Source: Coniferiporia sulphurascens
Taxonomy: Eukaryota > Basidiomycota > Agaricomycetes > Hymenochaetales > Hymenochaetaceae
Assembly (NCBI GenBank): GCA_002794785.1
Contig: NBBA01000010.1
Location: forward strand, 1,674,001 to 1,738,000
DNA: 64,000 nt
Reading direction: 5' to 3'
This document shows positions 25,711-34,375 of this stretch, piece after piece. A program made the translations under genes and the position numbers. The notes beneath the pieces were generated by a model. The model saw only the letters and a program-made list of their open reading frames with translations. It searched no databases and was not told where the DNA came from. Position 1 is the stretch's first letter, and each line of letters begins with the position of its first letter.

Positions 25711-26270
25711 TGTTAAGCTCAACGATTACGCGGTGATCGATGTTGGGGCTTCCTGATCGTCGGGACTGATGGTTACGGCAACGGGGCTTCCTAGATGTCG
25801 TAAGGCGAAGGTGATCATCGTCGGTGCTTCCTGATCGGTGATGTGGACGCAAGATGCTTCTTAGCGGAGTCGGGTTACGACAAAGCGACTAATGACCGAG
25901 TGGCACACAGTAGACTGGTGGTAGCAGATAATGGGCTTGTATGAACAAAGAGCACAAGCTTAGGGCTTGTGCTACTGAAGTTACATGCTTATATGCTACT
26001 CTATGTGTTTACTACTGTAGCGGCCTGTGTAGGGTAGTTTACCAGACTATGGAAGGTCATGGAAACCCAAGGAATGCCTTGGTAATACAAGTAGGGCTAT
26101 CAGTAAGCAAAGCATGTCATGATGGTGCAATAAGGCGTCATCATGGCGTCTTATAGCGCAAGGCGAAATAAGGATGAGTAAGGCAGAGAAATGGGGGAAT
26201 TGCACTGACTGATGATGACGAAGAGGAAGTGAGTCAGCGCAGTAAGGGAAAGTAAAGGAAAATTGTAACA
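25711..26270 (-). repeat. Solo LTR1-D in an exon of the KDZ passenger gene
   Basis: A complete 560-bp LTR in minus orientation with perfect duplications GCACC (25706-25710 and 26271-26275). Removing it restores a continuous serine-rich reading frame (SSNSST joined to RMLSQQ). Confidence 0.95.
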
Positions 26271-26614
26271 GCACCCGTATGCTGTCTCAACAGACCAATG
26301 CCAAGTCTTCGAAGCACTCCAGGGCGCAGTCCTTGCTGCATGCTGGTGCAGGGTCTTCGTGGGTAGGATATGTATGGCAGCCTGAGGCTGGGCCTTTGTG
26401 GTGCTCGGATTTGTCTGAACCCTCGAAGGAACGTCCCTCAAAGAAACAAAAGCTTCCTGAGGCATCTTCTAATCACTCCTCCCACCATGCAGAAGGGTCT
26501 TCCTCATGACCCATTCAGGAGGGTTGGGTCCACTCATCAAACTTGGGGATGGTAATGGAGGAGGATTTGGATAATTTGATGGAGTTTGACAAGGAAGATC
26601 AGAGCTACTATTAG

Positions 26615-28179
26615 AATTAATAAGATTTTTCTCAGCAAATTGCAAGTTTTTCTTTTGCCACTCATTAACATTTACTTATCTTAATACATCTGATTGTAAT
26701 TCGTCTGCAGTGAATAGCAACTTTGTCTGATGCTACAATAGGTAAGGAAATCATTACTAAGTGTTTATTGACTACTACTTTTTGGTTACGCCAATCATGC
26801 ATGTGAGGTTGGACAGAAGACGCTGACACTGCATGCCCGGGGAGCCTGTCCGCTTGATCAACTTCCACATGAGCAAAATCTCCCATCTCAGACTAACATT
26901 TCAGGTCAACATCAGACTATTAAATTGTACTGGAGGGCGAGAAGTCATGGCGATTGCGAGGGAGCGCTACACGTGGTTTAATTGGGCCCATAGACCACAC
27001 TTGTGTCCGCATGTGAGCAGTATGTCCCTCCATTTCCTCCTCCGCATTTCCTGCTGACCTTGGGAGTACCGCCAACTCAACCTTGTCTACAGCACCACAC
27101 ACGAGCATTGGTGAGGACATGACGGGCTACCACCAACTATGCATGGTGACGGCATTGTGCGAGCGCCAACCGTCACATGTGTGGAGGAGGGGGAGGTCGA
27201 TCCTGCGAGGGGTGAGTGGCCGGCCCATTGGTCGCAAATGTGAGTTTCGACAGCAACAAGCTTATAGTTGGTGACGCAGAGGATGATAGCTGGATATACA
27301 AGGACAAGGACCATGGTACACCCAATGATGAGACATCAGTATCATGTTTGTTAATTGCTACACTCTTTCTCTTTTCAGCAGTCGCATTCCTTGCCAAATG
27401 CTGCAGGTATCCTAAACTGCGGTGTAGAAACTGATGCAGATGCCATGCTTGCATTGCTTGCAGAGCAAATCAAAGGCAAATTGGTACCCCTTGAGACCAG
27501 TGCTATTGATCTTGTGTGAGCTTCAATGTGTGCGAGGGATGTGTTCGGGTGCTTTTGCTTCTCACTCTCATTGGGGACGATTCCAACTTAATGAAGGGAG
27601 TGTCGGAATTCAGCAATTCGTGGCACAAGCGAATGCACTCCATATCCAAGTATATTGTTTAACCTGTAGATAATCACGTGAGGGAAACCGAGCATGCATA
27701 CAACAGGAAAAATTACTATGAAAAATAATTCAAACTCCGACACTGTCTCGGCATCGAGCTCGAACTTCAACAGGGAGGTTGTCTCTTGTTACACTCTTGC
27801 TCTGTTTTATTTTGTGGGGAGTCACAATGGCAAGATTGCAAGTACAATATATGGGAGCTGATGGGAGTGTGATGACAATTGAGTGTGGTTCATGGTGTTG
27901 GATCTTGCATTAATGTACTTAGGTTACCAGGAGGTGTCAGACCCGATCCTAACAGTCACTATAAATATCTTTTTATTGGGGGGGAGGGGCGAAGCCCTCC
28001 AGTTAGTAATATTTTCATGGGGTACCTGTGGGTACCTGTAGTTAGACCTGTGCTATTATCTACTGGTACGGGTCTACCCATGGCACGGGACAGGACGGGT
28101 GTGCGTAGGTTCCACATGAGCACATGTGGCATGTCCTCCCAGTTACAAGTGTGACCTTGTGCAAAATTATGGCTGCACG
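26615..28179. other. Region between the passenger gene and the right array of the KDZ element
   Basis: Several frames of 60-90 codons exist but none has clear support. The stretch 26833-27450 has mildly protein-like frames with possible intron borders (TTTTCAG near 27380), so extra exons of the passenger gene or a small gene cannot be excluded. The part from 27900 on is simple and rich in GGGTACCTGT-type repeats. Confidence 0.35.
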
Positions 28180-28470
28180 TATAAGTCTGTGTGGGCCCAT
28201 TTCCCTTCGTGTAGGCACATAACTTTTCATGTGTACACACAGTCCGTGAATGTGTAGGCCCACTCTTCTTTGTGTATGCACAGTCCATGAATGTGTATGC
28301 CCACTCTTCTTTGTGTATGCACAATCCATGAATGTGTATGCCCACTCTTCTTTGTGTACATGCAGTCCATAAATGTGTAGGCCCATTCTTTTCTGTGTAC
28401 ACACAGTCCACAATTGTGTAGGCCCACTCTTCTTTGTGCACACCTGGACCAACATTGTGTACACACATGT
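28180..28470. repeat. Right subterminal repeat array of the KDZ element
   Basis: Six to seven units of about 40 bp. On the minus strand the unit reads AAGAAGAGTGGGCCTACACA, then a short variable part, then GACTGTGTGTACACA. The same two half-motifs make up the left array, in mirror orientation. Confidence 0.85.
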
Positions 28471-28695
28471 TATTACTTATATGTAGGGCCATGGATTAGC
28501 ATATATGCAGTGTATCACTTCTTGTGTGAGGCATGGGTTGTGTAGATACAACTAATCCATCTGTAACAATTCACAAAATGTGCCCTCAAGAAACCAAATT
28601 CCAGAGAGGAAGAAGAGGATGGATTAAAGAAGGAAGTGACCACTGTATTGAGCAGTTGGTTGCAAACAGATCAAATTATCCCAGACTAGGGCATC

Positions 28696-28713
28696 CCACA
28701 GGTGCACCTGTGG
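28696..28713. repeat. Perfect 18-bp palindrome near the right KDZ end
   Basis: CCACAGGTGCACCTGTGG is its own reverse complement. A second palindrome with the same GTGCAC centre, ATGGGTGCACCCAT, lies at 28845-28858. Protein binding is possible but not shown. Confidence 0.8.
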
Positions 28714-29250
28714 TCTGAACTGCACCCTTACATGTGGGCAATGTGCTTATCAAAGACCCTACCCACACTTAACATTAACCCACAGTACCCCATGGGATGA
28801 CATATGCATTACCCACAGATACAGGTCTACCTGTGGTGAGGGTTATGGGTGCACCCATGGGATGCCCTATCCTGGGCATTGGGAACTCTCCTCCAGTACA
28901 CCCTAGCTGAGTCCCTAAAATTCCAGTTGTGGCAGTAACTGCCTGCCCATAATGCCACTATGCTTGTTATAGAGGCTATCAGTAGACTGGGGTAGCATGA
29001 GTAGACACCTAACCATGGGGTGGTATGGACTAATTTAAGGAGAGTTAAGCATTGGCAAAGAAAGACTGTGGGTAAGATGATATTATAATGGGAAGAATAG
29101 AAGGGCTATGGATGGACTAAGTGAGTCATTCATGGTATTATCACTAAAAGAGAGGGGGGCAAGCTGAAAGCTTGAAAGAGACACTATTGGGAAGCCTATA
29201 TGTATGGATGATAGCCAGTAAAGCATATATAGATTAGTGGTCACCCATCT

Positions 29251-29498
29251 GTGTGTACACACAAAAGGACCCCCAACAGTTAGTGACAAGTCACCAGTTA
29301 TGTGTACACACAGACCCAGGGTTGTGCCTACACACCTGTCCTAATTTGGAAAAAAAGCGACTGTGCTCTGTGTGTGCCCAGACCCACTGTGCCCACACAC
29401 TCTTGTGTAGCACACTCACAAAAGACACCCTACTAGGTCAAACTATACATATGGTGAGTTTCATCTAATAGGGGTCTGTTAAAGGGTAGCCTGAGGTG
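29251..29498 (-). repeat. Right terminal inverted repeat of the KDZ element
   Basis: Reverse complement of the left end, identical for the outermost 112 bp. The transposon ends with CCTGAGGTG at 29490-29498, followed directly by the second GTGGATGA. Confidence 0.92.
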
Positions 29499-29506
29499 GT
29501 GGATGA
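29499..29506. other. Right 8-bp target-site duplication of the KDZ element
   Basis: GTGGATGA, identical to 9653-9660. Spt5-like coding sequence resumes here. Confidence 0.92.
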
Positions 29507-30329
29507 TACATTCTGCAGTGCGTTACCCTACTACATCAGGGTGTATTCTTTCTAACTTTGACCTTCCCTTTGAAGTATGGGAAGGAGGCCGACAATGCTG
29601 GGCACGTTTGCTCATGTTTGACATGACCAGCAGATGCGTTCGCTTTGAGTATGCTGCCGGGCCACATCTATGTGCAGGCACATTGTCCTGCCAAAGTACA
29701 TTTGGCTCAAAAAAATTTGCATGGCATTGAACATGTGCCAATGCTGTGGCTCAACCTCTTCAAGCAAGATGACATGCTAAGGCTGCATGATAGGGCCGAG
29801 ATGCGAGTTCTCCCTGCCATGAATGTTGGTTTGTGGGTCAGAATAACTTGCGGCCTTTACAGAGGTGATCTAGGCTGGGTAAGGCGACTTACTGGAGATT
29901 GCAATGACACCGTCGTCATCGCTGTCATTCCTCGGATTCATGCGAAGGGAGACAAGAGAAGACCTGTGCCATCCCTCTTCAAGCCCGGTGAGATATGAGA
30001 AATATGTCCTGACGAAGCAATTGTCAGTGCTGGTGAGGATGATGCCGAGACATACGTTTTTCGGGGCAGGTCATACAGGAGGGGTCTCTGTATCCTTGAA
30101 GTTAGCAGTTTGCATTATGCTAAACTAACCGCCCCTACTCTACTCGACTTGGGTCATTTTACAGTGATGGAGAGGGAATTTGGGGAGCTCGATCATGGGC
30201 CGGAGCCGTTTCTGTGCTGTAGCGATCAAGTCCGGATTATTTCGGGGCCCCAAGCCACACTCATTGGGATAGTAGGTGCGATATACGAACACTCAACATT
30301 CATATATGACCTGGTGGATGTAATGGGGG

Positions 30330-30893
30330 TGTTAAGCTCAACGGTTATGCGGTGATCGATGTCGGGGCTTCCTGATCGTCGGGGCTGATGGTACGGCAAC
30401 GGGGCTTCCTAGATGTCGTAAGTCGAGGGAGGATCGTTGATGGGGCTTCTTGATCGATGATGTGGACGCGGTATGCTTCTGAAGGCGAGTCGGGTTACGA
30501 CAAAGCAGCTAGTGGCACACTGGCACACAGTAGACTGGTGGTAGCAGATAATGGGCTTGTATGAACAAAGAGCACAAGCTTAAGGCTTGTGCTACTGAAG
30601 TTACATGCTTATATGCTATTCTATGTGTTTGCTACTGTAGCGACTTGGTTAGGTATGTTTGACCAGACTATGGAAGGTCATGGAAACTCAAGGAATACCT
30701 TGGTAATACAAGTACGGTGATCAGTAAGCAAAGCACGTCATGATGGTGCAATAAGGCGTCATCATGGCATCTTATGGTGTAAGGCGGAATAAGGATGAGT
30801 AAGGTAGAGAGATGGGGGAGTTGCGCTAACTGATGATGATGAAGGGGAAGTGAGTCAGCGCAAAATAAGGGAAAGTAAAGGAAAATTGTAACA
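30330..30893 (-). repeat. Solo LTR1-E in the Spt5-like gene
   Basis: A complete 564-bp LTR in minus orientation with perfect duplications GGGGG (30325-30329 and 30894-30898). Removing it joins DLVDVMG to ELRAAHLYF in frame, which shows that it lies in an exon. Confidence 0.95.
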
Positions 30894-31531
30894 GGGGGAG
30901 CTGCGGGCTGCCCACTTGTATTTTCCCCATGATCAACTTCAGCATGTGCTGAAAACTGGAGATCATGTCCAGGTTAAAGTGGGTGTCCATTTGGGAGTGG
31001 AAGGCATTGTCATTTCCATTGAAGACAACAGAGTCCACATGCTCCCTGTGGACACTAATATGGAAGTGAGTGTGTTATTCAATGTGTCTGCCTCCTATTT
31101 TGCTAATTATATTATAGCTGTATCTTGTGCAGTTGAGATGGCTCAAAACATATGAGCCCGCTTTCAAAATGGAAAGCGGATCAGAGGAAGCCAGCACATC
31201 GATAGCCAGCATGTCGATTATTGGCACCTCGACTCTGCGGCTGCACAACCCATACAGAGGTCTATGGGTCCTCGTCCGGAACCATCGATTCTTGAAGGGA
31301 GCATATGGTTATGTTTGTAGTTCCGATACTGAAAACTGCACCGCCCAAGTTTCCCGGGATGGCGGAAATGACAGGACACTGCACCACATCAAGTTTGTGG
31401 ACCTCATAGCGATGTGAGAGTCTCATGGTCCCATGCCGGGGGTACTGAACTAATGTACATCTAAAGTCCTACAGTTGTTAGTAAATTGATGAAAATTGTG
31501 ATCACCAGATCGACGGATTAGCAAGATCGAC

Positions 31532-32182
31532 ATGGCAAGACCTGTAATTTTAATCGATACCAGGAACCTGTGCCAACGCTGTAAAGATGCAGATCAAGTA
31601 GCATGGAAAGCTTTTAATATTGCATGCGCAACAGTAGGACAGAATGCAGGATACGACAACTGTCAAATTACATTCAATCATACTACAAGGGAACAACAAG
31701 TGGCAGAAAGGCTAGAAGTAATAATTGAACATAGAGCAACTATGTTCTCATATCAATTGAATAGATATGTAATCAGTGCTTACACAAGAACCAAGATTTA
31801 TAATCAGCCACATAATGAATTATGTTATCAAAGGGCGGTTATTACATCAACCGACTATGCAGAAGCAGCACACCAAATAGTACACACTATCAATAAACAA
31901 TTACGAGAACAACTATTCGCATACAAGGCCAACTTCATAGCCAAAGGACACACAACAGTAGATTGAAAGGAACCAAACCAAAGACAGGAGTTAGTACCAA
32001 TAGATAAAGAGATTATAATACAGTGGTTCAATGATGAACCTTCATATAGAGTTACACCAGGGTATAGCAGGATAACAAATATAAACACTATAGGACCTGA
32101 AGCGCTCTTTATGCCAATAGATGATAGGACACCAGAACGAACTCCTTTCAATGAAATCATGGAAGGAATGACTCAATCTTAG
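31532..32182 (+). pseudogene. Uncharacterised AT-rich ORF with one internal stop
   Basis: An open frame of 144 codons from ATG at 31532, a TGA at 31964, then 72 more codons in the same frame to TAG at 32180. Base composition is clearly more AT-rich than in the neighbouring GC-rich LINEs. Motifs such as FNHTTREQQVAERLEVII suggest an alpha-helical protein. It sits just upstream of an LTR-like segment, so it may be the end of a retrotransposon coding region from a different family. I recognise no domain. Confidence 0.4.
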
Positions 32183-32310
32183 TCTACAGTAATAAGTAAC
32201 AAGCCACAACAAGATAAGATTAAGAAGGCTAGCATAATTGCTGAGCCACACAAGTATATCTAAGCACTTGGCTAAGAATAGCCGATGGAAACATGAAGAT
32301 CAATTGAAGA

Positions 32311-32824
32311 TGTGATTGATGGGAACCAAATATAGTGCATCACACAGCAGAACCAATTAGGAAATAAAGAGAAGCATCATAGGTATAGTAGTATCTGAGA
32401 ATGGTTAACTTAGGTATTGTACTATATGACTCGATGGAAACTCAGGGAAGGTTCTGGCATAAGATAAAGATAGCATGGTAGGCTGTAGAACATACCGGAA
32501 TATGTAACTGACTCATAGGAAGCTAAGAATAGTAAATAGCATGTACAGGATTGTACCGGAACATTCCTATGACTTATAAAGCGAGAGTAGTATGTTGTAG
32601 TAGCTACCGGAACATAGTAAATAGACTACAACATGTAGGGTATAAAAGCCCAACGTAAAATTGCGGTAAAAAGCAGTTTAATTCATCTCTTGTCTCTTAC
32701 CACCATCATCAGCTCTAACACTCTAGCGAGTGAAGGGTAACAAGCCTACCCTAAACTAACTAGTATTACTGTGTGAATCTGTTATCACTTGTTTCAATCC
32801 CTTATTCAGGGAGCGAATCTAACA
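32311..32824 (+). repeat. LTR-like segment with TATA box
   Basis: The segment starts TGTGATTG and ends TCTAACA, giving possible TG...CA ends. A strong TATAAAA box in GGGTATAAAAGCCC lies near 32640, about 185 bp before the end, as in many LTRs. No matching target duplication was found, so the limits are uncertain. LINE coding sequence starts directly after it. Confidence 0.4.
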
Positions 32825-33370
32825 GACACCTCAACTGAATGTCTAACCACACAGCCAGGGCGATCTGCCTGGCCTTTGCGGTCATGGACCTAGATGGACT
32901 CCCAACCAATAATGACCTGGACTTGGACACCCTCTGGGGCTATGTGCACAGGTTGCTCGGATCCAGGACTCAGGACGTGGACCCAGCCCTTTTGGAGCTC
33001 TCAGGTATGCTCCCACCATTTCCCTCTGACTCTTGACTGCCCTTTGGATTCCTCCTCGATTTCTTCTATGGCACTTGCAGCTGCTCCTTTCCTCGTCTAA
33101 GGGACTCCCCTTTTCCTGATCTTGTTTCAACCTGGTTTGGTTTCCAGTAGTCGCAATATGTATGCCTCCCTCTCCCCCCTCTTATTTATCCTAATAGGGT
33201 GTGTAAGTACACTAAGCCTCCCTCAGGAGGCACATGCCCTGCCCAGTTTTGCTTGAGGAGTGATGACAGGTGCCTCAGTAGTTAGGTAGTTTACAGGCAG
33301 CCCCTTCGGGGCCGCAGGTGTAATGTGTAGCTCAGTAGGAATAATAAAAATAAGAATAAAAATAAAAAAA
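32825..33370 (+). mobile_element. LINE-a: 3' end of a Tad1-like LINE
   Basis: A 5'-truncated copy holding the last roughly 70 codons of ORF2 (AICLAFAVMDLDGLPTN... to the stop at 33034), a 3' UTR, a GCCCCTTCGGGGC hairpin at 33300-33312 and an A-rich tail ending at 33370. The arginine codon seen in other copies after HLN is TGA here. The AAT-rich tail fits target-primed reverse transcription. Confidence 0.85.
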
Positions 33371-34375
33371 TTGCCTGGAGGAGCAACTTGCAGGTCAGGG
33401 TCCACCAGGGGACCTCGGACTTGGATGGCTTGGCGAGTCTGGTGAAGGGGGCAAGGGCGGTGGTCATAGAGTCAACCATGGCCTGTGCTTTAACATCAAG
33501 GGTGAGGGTGTTGACTGCTGGGAGTAGAAAGGCAGTCTTGAGTATTGGGAAGGCAATGTCAGTCCACTCTTCCCTGTTGGCTGGGAGTAATTGGCGAGTC
33601 TTGATGACTGGGGGTGGGGGCCGGGATGGCAAGGACCAGTGCAGCATGGCATGGTCAGACAGTGTGGAGGGGGTTGAGGTGCCTGAGTCAAGAATTGAGT
33701 CAGGGTTGATTGTGGGGGGGGGACCAGATCATATCAATAGGGCACCACCAATGGTTGTTGACAGGCCTTGAGTCAGAGTCCAGGAGGTGGGCTGGCACAA
33801 GGCCATGCTCTTGGAAGAAGTCATCAAGGGGTTGTGCCCTCAAGTCCTCCTGCCATGAGGCAAGGAGTTCAGACCATGAATGGTGGCAATGGTTGAAGTT
33901 GCCCGCCACAAGTAGGGTGGAGGCCAAGGCCGGTGGGATTGTAAAGAGGAATGACTCACCAGGGTAGAGGGGGGTGGCAGTGGTGTGATCTGGTGCGTGC
34001 ATGCCATAGTAGTTGCACAGGCAGATCATCAGGTGGGAATGGATCTCGATGGTGAGGACGTCGGTGCCGGAGGAAGCGGCTCCAAGAGCAGACCATGCAG
34101 TTAAGGGGATGGTTCAAGACATGTAGGTGACGACCCTCAGCCGAGTGGCCGGAGGAAGGACGGCTGTGTACCCTGGGAGGGATGGGACACTGAGGACCAG
34201 CATGCTGGTGGGGTCAGTGAGGGATGGCTGGAGGCCAATTTGGTACCAGGGGGGTTCCTGTATCAAAAATGACTGTGGGTGGGGATGGGTCAGTGGTGAG
34301 GATCAGGATTAGGGAATGGACCGTGGCCAAGGAGTGGGCAGCATTCCACTGTAGAATAGAGATGTCGCTATTCAT
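33371..34375 (-). pseudogene. LINE-b ORF2, endonuclease part, frameshifted and truncated
   Basis: The ORF starts ATGAATAGCG at 34375 and encodes ISILQWNAAHS, the first motif of an APE-type endonuclease. Later endonuclease motifs CNYYGMH, VAGNFNHCHHSW and CPIDMIW are in other frames (33700-34029), so at least one frameshift lies between them. The linker before the RT (WSLPSRPPPPVIKTRQLLP) follows and the copy ends at 33371. Confidence 0.8.
34372..34375 (-). promoter_or_regulatory. ATGA stop/start overlap between LINE ORF1 and ORF2 (LINE-b)
   Basis: The TGA stop of ORF1 and the ATG of ORF2 share bases (CTATGAAT on the minus strand). The same overlap is at 39163-39166 (LINE-e) and 62036-62039 (LINE-m). 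Overlaps of this kind allow termination-reinitiation in some other retroelements; that role is inferred. Confidence 0.85.

Larger units (their letters stand above)
21043..26614 (+). pseudogene. Large KDZ passenger gene, acidic and disordered with a helical core; function unknown
   Basis: A multi-exon gene transcribed away from the transposase. Likely introns: 21064-21134, 21194-21252, one from 21363, 22276-22328 (branch site ACTAAT), one near 23743-23800, and 24016-24080. Residues from the exon starting 22329 are Ser/Asp/Glu-rich, with proline-rich repeats (PSSAAHPPASS, PSSNARPPAPP), a basic KAQEKKKKMRESR cluster that could be nuclear targeting, and an EEEEED run. A helical region (about 23500-24010) and a block with MMGVISCNITHDQAKFVNR (about 24112-24170) follow. 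The C-terminal tail repeats a (R/H)(S/P)RP(H/P)S(V/T)EP-like unit three times (about 25080-25200). Solo LTRs lie in frame at 21626-22183 and 25711-26270. TGA stops at 25573 and 26507 precede the likely natural stop at 26612. I recognise no domain. Confidence 0.6.
9661..29498. mobile_element. KDZ (Kyakuja-type) DNA transposon, 19,838 bp, with intact boundaries
   Basis: A bounded DNA transposon in the Spt5-like gene. Both ends begin CACCTCAGGCTACCC as inverted repeats of about 250 bp, and the outer 112 bp are identical. An exact 8-bp duplication flanks it. Inside each end lies an array of roughly 40-bp repeats. Cargo on the minus strand: a KDZ transposase gene (12535-16458) and an associated gene (16923-19103). 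Cargo on the plus strand: a large multi-exon gene (21043-26614) carrying two solo LTRs. Without those LTRs the element would be about 18.7 kb. KDZ elements were described in fungi as linked to TET/JBP dioxygenase genes; I found no such gene here. A stop in the transposase core suggests that this copy is no longer autonomous. Confidence 0.9.
9251..31417 (+). pseudogene. Spt5-like NGN/KOW gene, split by a KDZ transposon and a solo LTR
   Basis: Spt5 proteins bind RNA polymerase II and help elongation; this is a diverged relative of a kind that I recall as multicopy in Agaricomycetes. The left part (about 9251-9660) has an acidic start and the FDAESLMKRLQERSQRA segment, with a likely intron from the GTGAGT at 9331. 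Coding resumes after 29506 with an NGN-like block (motif LPGHIYVQAHCPAKV, about 29650) and a KOW (VRITCGLYRGDLGWV, about 29845). Further KOW-like blocks follow: DQVRIISG (about 30220), GDHVQVKVGVHLGVEG (about 30959) and GLWVLVRNHRFLKGAYG (about 31263). An intron near 31067-31130 separates the last two. LTR1-E interrupts an exon in frame. Between 29506 and 29640 the frame is unclear and may contain an intron or decay. The gene cannot give a normal product. Confidence 0.75.

Noticed and set aside
10500..28470. Regularly spaced repeats resembling a CRISPR array
   Set aside because: The sequence is eukaryotic, the units are imperfect and contiguous, and they lie symmetrically inside transposon ends. 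No cas-like gene is present.
9661..29498. TET/JBP dioxygenase gene expected with KDZ elements
   Set aside because: I looked for an HxD...H pattern in a protein-like frame and found none that I could support. This is a negative by eye, not a search result.
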